From NCBI GenBank assembly GCA_002633005.1, contig NMRA01000103.1:1-64000 (forward strand): a stretch of DNA of 64,000 nt. Direction: 5' to 3'. Below are positions 33,201 through 45,200 of this stretch, piece after piece; position 1 is the first letter of the stretch; every line of letters begins with the position of its first letter. Position numbers and translations under genes: made by a program. The DNA comes from Phoronis australis. Taxonomy: Eukaryota > Phoronida > Phoronidae. The notes under the pieces were generated by a model. It was given only the letters and a program-made list of their open reading frames with translations. It did no database searches and was not told the DNA's origin.

Positions 33201-36200
33201 CATTCCCATTAACAGTTTGGCTAATCAGACCAAAATGTCGCCTGGTTAAACCTGTCAGCTGTTTAGGCAACTTGTGTTCTTCTGCAGCCACGTTTTCATT
33301 CACTGACTGGCCAGTCAGATCTGGATGCTGACTGGTGATATTTCTTGGTTTCCCGTGGAATTCAGGTTCCTCTGGTACAGGGCGCTGAATTGTGTTTTCA
33401 GAAGTAATACCATTCAGCACAGCTGGGAAGGTGAGATAATTTGTCTGCATAGCGTGGTTGAGGGAGTTCTGTAGTGTACTGTTGACAGTGGTCCGGGGAA
33501 GCTCCGAATACTGTGTCTGAGTTGAACCACTCTCAGATTTGGACGCTAATTCATTTTGTTCTGATTTTAAATCAGCTAATTTTGATGTCTGAAAGAGTTG
33601 TCCACACTGTGAATTTGTCATCTCTGAAGAAGCTTCACCTAGAAAGACATTAGAGTTCCAACAATCTCAAGAAGCATGATGGTACCCTGGCCAAATAATC
33701 CAAACTGCTAACAAGTTATTTCATTCTCTCTTTTTCCAGAATAAATTGAATTTGTGCCAAAAATATCAAACCGGTGATGTACCCTGTCGCACATTACAGG
33801 TAGCATGACATAAATTGTAACTGGCACAAAATCAATATAATGTACACTTCTATGCAGGGTCAATAATCAATATAATGTACACTTCTATGCAGGGTCAATA
33901 ATCAATATAATGTACACTTCTATGCAGGGTCAATAATCAATATAATGTACACTTCTATGCAGGGTCAATAATCAATATAATGTACACTTCTATGCAGGGT
34001 CAATAGCTACATAGACTTGACAATAAAGTGCTACATAACTTACAAGAGCAACGCCGAGTGTTGAAATGCGCGCACGAATGCATTGCTAATGATGTGCTTT
34101 TAGGGTTACTTATTTGTATCATAAAAATGGCCACTAGATGGCGCAAAAACATACAATCCATCCAAAAACAGGAACATGCCACATTTCATAAAAATCTGTC
34201 AAGGAACTTCGGAGAAACAAAGGAAAACAGAATAAAATGAAATTGCCACTAGTGGGCACAGTGTCCGTTGGATCCGCCTGAAAGTGGTCGTCGTCTGTTG
34301 TTATCTTCATATAAATACACTTACTAAATTTAGTAAAGATACTGCAGTGGGTTTAAGAGATACAAATATGGGCACAAAACAAAACTACCACTAGGAGGCG
34401 CCACAATAGTCAGTCACCATCATCAAAGGTCGTCTTCACACTGAGAACATATATGCCAATTTTCAAATGATTTGGTTGATACAGTGGTGGACACAAAAAA
34501 CAAGATTTGAAAACATCAAAAATAGCCACTAGATGGTGCAAAAGACCTCGATTCCATCCAAAAACAGGAAGATAGCGTCATCACACCAATAGATGCCTAT
34601 ATTTAAAATTATATAAAAATCTGTTGAGGACCTTTGAAGATACTGAGTTAAACATAAAAAACTAAAATTGCCACTAGGGGTCACAGCAGTAATCAGATCT
34701 GTCCGAAAGTCGTCATCATCCTTATAGTCAACATCATATAAATACACTTGCTAAATTAAGTAAAGATCCTGCCAACGGTTTAGGAGATACAGTCATAGGC
34801 GCAACAAAAACAAAAACAAAACTGCCACTAGGAGGGGCCACAGTAGTCAAAATCGTCGGAAATCATCGTAAACCATCCTTTTCATAGTAAGCACATACAT
34901 GTCAATTTTCACAATTATCTTTTGAGCGGTTTGGTTGATAGAGGGGTGGATGCAAAAAAACAGTAAAAATGGCCACTAGGTGGCGCAAACTACATCGAAT
35001 CCATCCGAAAACGGGAGGCTAGCGTCATCTCACTAATAGGTGCCTACATACCAAATTTCATGAAAATCTGTTCAGGACTTTTGAAGATACAAAGGTAAGC
35101 GTAAAAAACTAAAATTGCCACTAGGGGGCACACCGGTAGTCAGATCCGTCTGAAAGTTCGTTCATGCCGTCCCACTCATGTGTCCACATATAAATATGAG
35201 GGCGCATAATAATTATTATTTTCCAATATTCCAGGGCACTCCTAGATAAGCATATAACAATGAAGACCACTTGTCTTTACTCACCATACATCTTTTGAAG
35301 CTTCATTAGTCGTTCATGTGCCTTTCTATTCTCCTCACTCAGCTGAGCTATCTGACGTGTCATGGGAGAGGCGCCACCTGTTGAGCCATTTTCTACAAAC
35401 AGCAGAGCACAAGTTCATGCCTTACAGCAAGGAGTGTAGTTCACTTGTGATCTCGTTGTTATTGCTACTACTAGCGCCGCCAAGTGGTAAATAAGCAACG
35501 GTCAAGTAGGAAGCGCAAGAACAATGAGGAAGGACGCATTTTGCAGTGAGATAAATTGCGCTAATTCATCCATGAAAACTCTAGACGTGTCACTTTTATT
35601 TTTCCTAAGGACCCAGAAAAGGCAAGGATTATTTGTTATTTTGCTTTTTCACTTTGTGTGTTCTTTTCACGGTTGGAAGACAAGTCGATTGCAGTCCCAG
35701 TGCCGCTATCGTCTGCAGTGTACACCATTGCACAGGCTACACTCTTGCCTTCTGCAGATACTTTGTCGTCAACGTAGCTCTACTGAAATTATAGGTGAGG
35801 GAGCATCAGAATGAAATACAGTGTTATGGTAGGCATGATGGCCATCGGTCATTAGAAACAAAAGTCCTGGGGTTATGCGCAAAACGAGGGCCAAATCTTA
35901 TCACCACCTCAGCACATGTTGTCAAGGGTCAGGCAAATAACCAAAATTTGTGACGATTGGAGAGGCTCAACATTCATGTGGCACACCCCTTGGTTTTCAC
36001 ATGTTTCGCGCTCCTGGGAAGGGGTCAACACCCATTATGTGCCCACCTGGTTTGCACTCCTCCCTTGTACCCATTTGCTGGCACTTGGGGACAACTCCTC
36101 CCTGAACCAGTGGCTGGTTTAGAGGGGGCCAAGTGGGCCATGCCCCCCTAAAATTCTCCCAGATTCATTTGGCAGTTTGGGGGTGCGAATGTCTGACGGG

Positions 36201-39200
36201 AAAAATCCTGGCTAATACTCTTTAGTGCCCACCTAACTCAAAATCCTGGATCCACCACTGTGAACCCTCAGGAGCAATCACTAAAAATATGTAGTTCATG
36301 GAGGTATGAAATGTTACACGGAACTGTAATTTGCCTTATTAAGAACTCAAACACGAAACAAAACCATGATGGCTTTTGAAGGGAGCTTCAAGAGAATGAA
36401 AGCAGGTACACTGTAATGGAGCATGCCACCCAAAAAACAACCTAATTTGTGTCAATTTAGCTCTAGCAGTTCCATAACGACACGTACGGTTGCGTTACCT
36501 GACACCTGACGACAGACGGAGGTGTTGAAATTTTCCAATGACATAATTGGTTTCACACGCAGTCTGTTCAGCAGTTCACAACACGGGTTAATGGTGTCAG
36601 CTTATCGCTTGAATTCATCGTTTAACACCAATAAATCACCAAACTTCGATGTAAAACCCTTAAAAATACACCGAGTTCTTATAAAAACGTGTTGTTTTAT
36701 TTCGCTGTTGCGGATTTATTGGTATTTGAACACACCATAGCCTACAAAGTTTGGCAGGCCAATAAGATCCGTAGCAGGAGTTTGGGGTCTGCTCGGAGTC
36801 AAATTCAAAGTATTCTCCGCGAGATACAGACAAAAGAACCTAGATCTGTGTTGTTTAGACTTGTGATTTTTTTAGTTCTAAACACAAAACGCTTGTTATC
36901 TTGACCAGTGGCTCGGAGTCCGATCAGGCCCATCGCGGCCGGCCGTATTGACTCGTTATCCCGGCCAGTGGCTCAGACATCACAAACATAAACCAGCCAA
37001 AGTTCAGTGGAAACTAAACTTCCAGCCTAAAATACTATACTAGGAGCCTAAGTAATGTGCACGTGATTATGTTGGTGAATTAGCCACGAAACTGCAAATC
37101 TACTTACTCGTCAGGCGCCGCGAATTCAGGATCCGCTTTAGGCCACAGCACCGTCTGGGCAGAAGTTGTACATTGACAATCATTATTTGAATAATTTAAT
37201 GTAAATAAAGATTCCCCTAACACCTGGCCGTGGGATGGAAATCGAGTTGTTTTACAACAGTTTCTGCAAGCAAACACTAAATTAGCATGAGCTCACACGG
37301 TCTCGGTGTCCCGTCAATTAGTTTTATTGCACCTAAAGCCGGTAACACAGTGATTTATTCATTGCTGGCTTCCCAAATCATTTGAACTCATGAACACTCC
37401 AAGGCATTACAAACTGCATGTAATGAGACAGACTTTGTTTCAGTTTTATATAAGTATTGGCTGGGTTGAGATTAATTCATTTTGAAACAGAACGCTCAGT
37501 AATAAATGTCAACATGGCAACGTCTGCAGGCCACAGACACGGAAATGTTTCACGGCCTCATACTTGCTATTTACAGCGAACCTTTCATTCTTCACTACCA
37601 CGATTCACTTCCTAAGCATTACGGACTCTCGAGGAAGTAAAAAAAAAGATATACCCGCTTTCCAAGTAGCTGCACAGTTCGGACAAACGGGAACGATGGA
37701 CCGCAACACAGCGGCATTCACTCTGCAGATGAACGACTGACGTCGCTAGCGTCGTTTCTCACCTTCTTCACAGGTTAGCGCGACACCTATTGGCAAGGTA
37801 AGGTCGACCGTATGCGAGGCGATGTGGATATAGACCGATTAAGACGGCAAAAAAGACTAATTAAATCGGGTGGCATTCTCCTTTAATATTGATTAAAACA
37901 CAGTCACATTTTCATTCTCATTCGATTATAAGTGGGTGTTAGTTTACGTTTACCCATTTTCAATCACACAGTAATTTTATTGCACGTCGAACATCATTAA
38001 AGTATGAATTTATCAGCGTTTACATGGTTTGGACTGCGCCACTAAATTAGTGTTGTTTATTCGCCGCTTAGGACGCTAGTGTTTCGACCGATTACCACTG
38101 CGGCGAATGACAAGATGGCAGCATAAAAGCATTACAACAAAATAACCCAGAATTCCCCGTCATGTTGGCTGACTGGGAGCTGAATTAATGGTCAGAAAAG
38201 TCTCCCCTGATGACTGAGAATGAAGGGAGTTAACAGCAATATTAGTAAGGTGACTAAGGTGTTCGTTAATTTTGCCACACCAATAGATATTACCAGTCAT
38301 TTTTGTTATTAACAGAATTAGCCGTAATGACAGGTAAACAGTACTTTGCTCAATTGGTCTTCTAATGTAACTACTTTGCACAAAACGTCAGAGGCATACG
38401 ACACTAATATGCTGCGAGGTGTTTTCTGAATATAACAGACTTGATAAGCACTAAGTAGCGCTATATAAGAAAGGGTCGTCTGATATCTGGAGAGATTGAA
38501 AACAGAGCTGTTAACTATGACGGGTATGTTTGTGAGTGACTACCTGAATGCAAGTATTTACACACGGGCAGGAATGTTGAAACAACAAGTGCCATCCTGT
38601 GAACACAAAAGCCCTCATTATAACGGGCGCCATCCTGTGAACACAAAAGCCCTCATTATAACGGGCGCCATCCTGTGACGATCAAGGCCCTGATTACAAA
38701 ACGCGCCATCATGAGATGATCAAGGCCTTCATCACAACAAACGCCATCATGTGAAGATCAAGGCAATCATTACAAGTGCCATTATGCGAACAAAGCAGGA
38801 GTTCTATTGGTCAGTCTCCCACCAGCAACTATACCTTTCATAACTAGTGCTGATCCAACCTTGGTTAGTCTGGGAGGGGACAGAGGTATAGCCTGGCCCC
38901 TTTGATGCTGCTGTACATGAGTGGGCAAGGCACTAAGAACGGTAGTCATCTGTGAGGCTAGCTCATCCACTGTGGGAGACATCTGGACAACGGGCACTGG
39001 ACATAAACATACAGTATCATAAATACTCAATCTAATGCTTATTGTAATATTCAATAAAATATTCAATGTAATATTCAATGTAATAAGTGATCTTGAGCTC
39101 ATGGTCTTCCTGTACATTACTTTGAATATTACATTGAGTATTACAATGAATTGAACTTAAGACTAAAATCGAAAACTGACTACGAAGCCAAATTTGTAAA

Positions 39201-42200
39201 ATTTGAAAATAATGACTGGTCATTTTTTGTGTTTAAAATTGAAAAAAATTTGCAAGTCTGAACTTAAACACACGGCTATGCTCTCCTGTCTGAATTTCAT
39301 GAAAGAATAATTCTAATTTATCACTAAACAGACTCCAAACTTTGAGCGACCGGCCTCAGTAAGTTAGCCTACCCAACTTTGTAGACTACGGTACCTTCAA
39401 AATTTCTATAAATCCCTAACAGTGAAATAAAACAACTCATTTGTTTAACAAGAGCATTGAAATGCGCCCACGAAGGCACCGCAAATGGTGTGCTTCTAAG
39501 GGTGTTTATCAAATATTATAAAACTTCAGAGAAACAGAGGAAAAGGAAAAAAAAATAAAATTGCCACAAGGGGGTTATGGGCGCAAATCAACCATGACTG
39601 ATACTAGGAGGCATTACAGTAGTCGAAGTCGTCGGAAAATCATTGTCAACCATCATCTTCACACTAAAAACATACATGCCAATTTCCAAAATCATACTTA
39701 GATTGATTTGGTTGATAAAGTGGTACACACAACAAACAGACTACAAACTAAAATGGCCACTAGATGGCACTAAATACGTCAAATCCATCTCGAAACAGGA
39801 ACATGTTATCGTTTCTATAGCAAGCTATTTACAAAATTTCTTAAAAATCTGGAGTTTGAATTAAAGAAAAAAGAGAAAACGTAAAAAAATTAAATTGCCA
39901 CTAGGGGGCACAGGGTTTGTCAGACTCGTCTGAAAGTCGTTGCCGTCCGTTGTCAACTTCATATAAATACACTTGCTAAACTTGATAAAGATCCTGCCGA
40001 GTTTTAAAGATACAACCATGGGCATAAATAAAAATAAAAATAAAACTGCCACTAGGAGGTGCCACAGTAGACGAGGTCATCAGAAAATCATTGACAGCTG
40101 TCCTCTTCACAGTAGGAGCATACATGCCAATTTCCACAATCATCCTTAGAGTGGTTTGGTTGATGCCAAAAAACAGACTCAAAAACAATAGAAATGGCCA
40201 CTAGGTGGTGCAAAATACCTGAAATCAAGGTGAATGGATAGCGTCACCTCACTAATAGATCATTATCTGCCACAGTTTATGGAAATCCATTGAGGACCTT
40301 TGAAGATACAGGGGTGAGTGAAAAAATCTGAAACTGGCACTAAGGGGCACACCAGTAGTCCAATCTGTCCGATAGTCGTCGTCGTGATACGTTGTCAACT
40401 TCATATAAATACCTTCGCTAAATTTAATACTTTAGAGCGTTTAGGCGATACAGCCATGGGCACAAAAACAAACAAACAAACAAAACTGCCACCAGGAGGT
40501 GCCACAGTACTTGAAGTCGTCGGCAAATCATTGTCAGCTGTTTTCTTTACAGTAGGAGCATATATGCCAATTTTCACAATCATCCTTTAAGTGGTTTGGT
40601 TAACAGAAGGGCGGACGCCAAAAAACTTGAAAACAGAAAAAAATGGCCACTAGATGGCGCAACGTAATCTAATCCATCTGAAAACGGTCATCTGCACATC
40701 TGCCAAATATCATCAAGATCCTATGAGGGGTTTAGGAGATACAGGTGCTAACCGCCAGATGACAGACTTCCAGACAGAGATGATGACAATATGCACCCAC
40801 AAATGTGAATGCATAAAAACTCAATGTATTTGTAAAGGAATTTACATCGAATTTTGATGATCTATTGGTGTAAAATGATGAATTCAAGCGAAAAGCTAAC
40901 ACAAGTAAGCGTCCTGGGAACTACTGAGCAGACTGTGTTAGAACCTGTGATGTCATTGTTTAATTGTCCTGGGAACTACTGAGCAGACTGTGTTAGAACC
41001 TGTGATGTCATTGTTTAATTTCAGCAGCTCTGTCTGCCCTCCGGTGTAAGGTAAAAGAACTGAACTTGCTGTTATCGAGTGGAGCTACTCGATCTAAACA
41101 CATTGGTTTTTGGTGGCATTCCCCTTAAAAAACTCTGGCCATTTCCAGAATTAACACAATCAAAAAGACGTTGATGATATCAATGCACTTTTCATGGCCT
41201 CGACACCGATCTACTGCTCCACTATGTAATCCTGTCATTACAGCTTGTATGCGAGGTGTTACGGTATATTGTCAATATGGCCAATGATACTTGTGGATAC
41301 TTGTTATGTCAAGCACGCACAAATTGAATGTTGAGGATCAGTTCAGTTATAGTCTGACAGTCGACTTAAGGGGTCGACTATGTACCCACTCTGCCCCAGC
41401 CGAGTTATGTTCAACTTTAGTTCCCCTCTGCGTTGGATATTTGGAATATTGCAGTCTTTATGCTTGGAAGTCTCGACACAACATGTTTTCACAAGTCACG
41501 AGGAACAACTTGAACAACAACTTGTAAGTTTATCTTAGGCAATGTGCTGAATGCACAGTCCATTTTCAGTGAATATCTACTTAAAATTAAAATATCAGTG
41601 CATTACCTCACCATTCTACTTAAAATTAAAACATCAGTGCATTACCTCACCATTCTACTTAAAATTAAAACATCAGTGCATTACCTCACCATTCTACTTA
41701 AAATTAAAACATCAGTGCATTACCTCACCATTCTACTTAAAATTAAAATATCAGTGCATTACCTCACCATTCTACTTAAAATTAAAATATCAGTGCATTA
41801 CCTCACCATTCTACTTAAAATTAAAAAAAAAGCATGACTAATCAAAACGTGTCGATGGTTATATCATTGTTAAGTGATGAAGACTAGGCGAACTGTGACG
41901 CCATTTTGTTACTTTACCGTACAAGGAAACACTGACGCGAACCATGTTGAGCATACCGATCAATTTTTTTACCACAAACGACTCAAACAAAATCTAATTA
42001 GGTTGTTTTAATGAGAAAAATGCATACAAAAGTTTTCAGTGACTGCCGATAGCAGACTTCTCATGCTATGACTTAAAATTTAAAAAAATCAAAGCCAGAA
42101 TTTTCAACTATCTGACTGTCATTTTTCAGTCCGCTCAGGATGGTTAATAATAGTTACAGCTGTACAAAAGTCATGTTTGAATTTTGTGACAAACTGCGAC

Positions 42201-45200
42201 AAAAGTTCGATGCATTGCTTAGAGTGCAGGCCCATTGTCACAAGGGATGATTTATTTCCAACAGCCCTGCTCAGCAAGCCTATCTACCTGTTTTAGGAAT
42301 TTTGGAAGTATTATGTAATGTTTTTGTTATCTATGCAATTGTAATGGCAGCTTCCAGTGGTCTCCTTCATTTTTCATGGTGACAACAAAATTTTTCGTCT
42401 ACACCTATGTCGTTACATGACCTGTTCTTTCACGTATAGCCCTTAGGAGACGTTCCCGGTGGTCACCCGCTACAATTGTCTAATTCACCAAACAAAATCA
42501 AACACAACCCAGACACCTTTATGAAAACAATATTGAATTCACAGCAACTGCTCAAAATTAAAAAAATACATGACACTCCTTCACAATATTTCACATCACA
42601 GCCTCTGCCTGAAATTTACTTTAATTGTGAGAATGACTGAACACTTTAAGACCACATTATTGCAAAGTATTAATTTCCACCACTGATACTGCACGATTCT
42701 ATAGAGCTCTACCTGAAGCATCAGTCTGCCTAAGTGTGTTGTCTTCACTTGTCATGGAGGAGGGACTGATCACAGCATTTGTCTCCCTTGTATCATGGCC
42801 TACATCACCTGGCTTCAGCAAACTCTGTGAATAAAGTCCAACAAATAACTTCATCACTATTTTATCCATAAGTTGTACAAAATAAGACATCTCTGATAAG
42901 GTGTAGACACTATGCAGAAATAAAGAACTAGGTTTGAGGAACCAGAATGTCATACGTATGATGAGTTTGTAAAATCTACAAAATTAAATATAAAGATGAG
43001 CGGTGAGTCTTAAACTACTAGGTGATGATGAGCAATTTATTACATTTAGGAACTGAACAAAATATCAAAACAAATTATAAGTGCAGCATACCATCAAATA
43101 GTTGAACTTTCCTTCAGCCTCATTCCTATACACAATGAAGTCGGCTTCAAGTTTTGCATGACTGTCACGTAATGTGGTAAACTCCTGTCAAGAGAAAGAG
43201 AACACAGTACATAAACACAAAAAAGACTTATTCTAGTACATAACGTATTGAAGTTTATAATAGCATGAGGCAATCATTTAGAGTAGTACACAAAATATTA
43301 AAGTTTGTACTAGCATAAAGCAATCACTTAGTGTAAGTAATAAAGTTTGTAATAACAATATGCCTAACATGCATAAACGTGACTACAAAACACCAATTGC
43401 ATATCAAAAACATAACAAAACAACCCTACTGTTTGATCAGCTGTCAAATTAGAATCCCCGAAAAAAATCCGATGGTGCATTAATTAGCTGATTCCAAGTA
43501 ACGTGCATTTGTTGGTCGACACATGCAACATAGAATTGCAACAATCAATCACAGAACTAGTCCTTTTTCATTGTGGTTAGTGGGAAAAGTTGTCTGATAT
43601 TGTTCCTCATTTGGCCATGGTTTATAGTATAATAGAGAATGGCCAGGTGTTACATTTATGGTAAAATAAAGAATGGTGAGGTAATGCATTTATGATAAAA
43701 TAAAGAATGGTGGGCAGGGCTTGGAATGACCAATGACAAAAAACGCGGAAAAATTTTACGGCCCAAATCATGCCCGATGTGTACCTTTCCCCGACAAAAA
43801 TCGGGAGGACTATAAAAAATCTCACATTCGTTAAGACGTCAGTAAGAGTGCGTATGTTGACCACTTCATCCATCAACTGTTGTCTCACGTTAGTCTCGCT
43901 CACCAAGATTTCTTCAGTCTACAAATTGAAAGATGTTTTTTTATTGCTGCAATGGACAGTTACACAGCACTACACTGACAACTGGGATCAAACACAGAGA
44001 AATGGACAATTTATCAAAAATTGTAAATAACACTGACTCCAGCAGTGGTTCGGAAGGAAATAATATTCTAAGAACGTAATTGTAGTGTATGAGAAAAGGA
44101 AAAGTGCAAAGCTCAGAACCCTAAAAATAATTTGTATAACGATTAACTCAACTGAGCGTACCTCTTTAAGATAACTAGAAATCCTTGATATCGCTTCCAT
44201 GACAGAGTCCGCATATCCAGTATAGTCCTCACTTAGCAGGGTGCTGTTGGTATCATAAACATTATTGTTGCTGATATTGGTGTTCTTTTTGTTGTTGTTG
44301 TTGTTGTTGTTGTTGCATCTACGCTCCATTAAGCGAAGCTGAGCGTCAATATCACCAAATCCCTTTAACATTATGCAATGTACGTTTCATTAAGGTCACC
44401 TGCATCACACACACGAGCGCGCGCACGCACGCACACGCACACACAGTGGTATCAATCACCCACAAACATTACAAACAAAAGTAATCAGACAAGATACCGT
44501 TTCCCAGTCATAACGGTTAATTCTGTAAACAGCAACAAGAGCAACGCAGAGCATTGAAATGCATCCATGAAGGCACAGTGAGCTTTTAGGGGTGTATATT
44601 TGTATCACAGAAATAACCACTAGATGGCGCAAAATAAGTCGAATGGATCCAAAAACAAGTAAATAGAAAGCTACTTATCAAATATCATAAAAGCTGTCAA
44701 GAAACTTCAGAGGAACAGGAAAATGGAAAAAATGAAATTGCCACTAGGGGGGCAGGGCTCAACACTAACGGGTGCCCGATTGCCCGTGTACATGTAGATT
44801 TTGCGTCGGGCAAGTGGAATTTGAAAAGTACTTGCCCGATGGGCAAGTTAAAAAGCTGGCCACATAGGCAAATAGATCCTAAGACTGTCTGCTCGACATT
44901 TGCTCCAAAGTAACGAACCCCGACACAAGCCTAAAAAGCGTCGAAAAAGCCCCTGTGGCAGTCAAAGAAACTCCCGTGTTCGAATGAGCACCGAAAGGAA
45001 AATAGAACGAGTGTGATGCAGCGTGCACAGATGACGCCCGCATTAAAATCCTTTCGATTCTCTAAACGTGCCCTGCTTCTGAATAAGTTGTCATGTGATA
45101 CTACTGATCGTCTGCACTCTGGCAAAACGTCCAAACAAGGACAAATTGCTAAAAAACGAGTTCAGAAAGAATCAAAGCAACAATAAGAAACGAAAAGAGT

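Noticed and set aside
35524-35814. 96-residue plus ORF in a SPICE1 intron
   Set aside because: Cys-rich by chance, no homology recognised, no splice junction framing it.
41544-41841. Two overlapping ~97-residue ORFs with a 13-residue repeat
   Set aside because: They are products of the 39-bp minisatellite; both frames are open only because the unit is a multiple of three.
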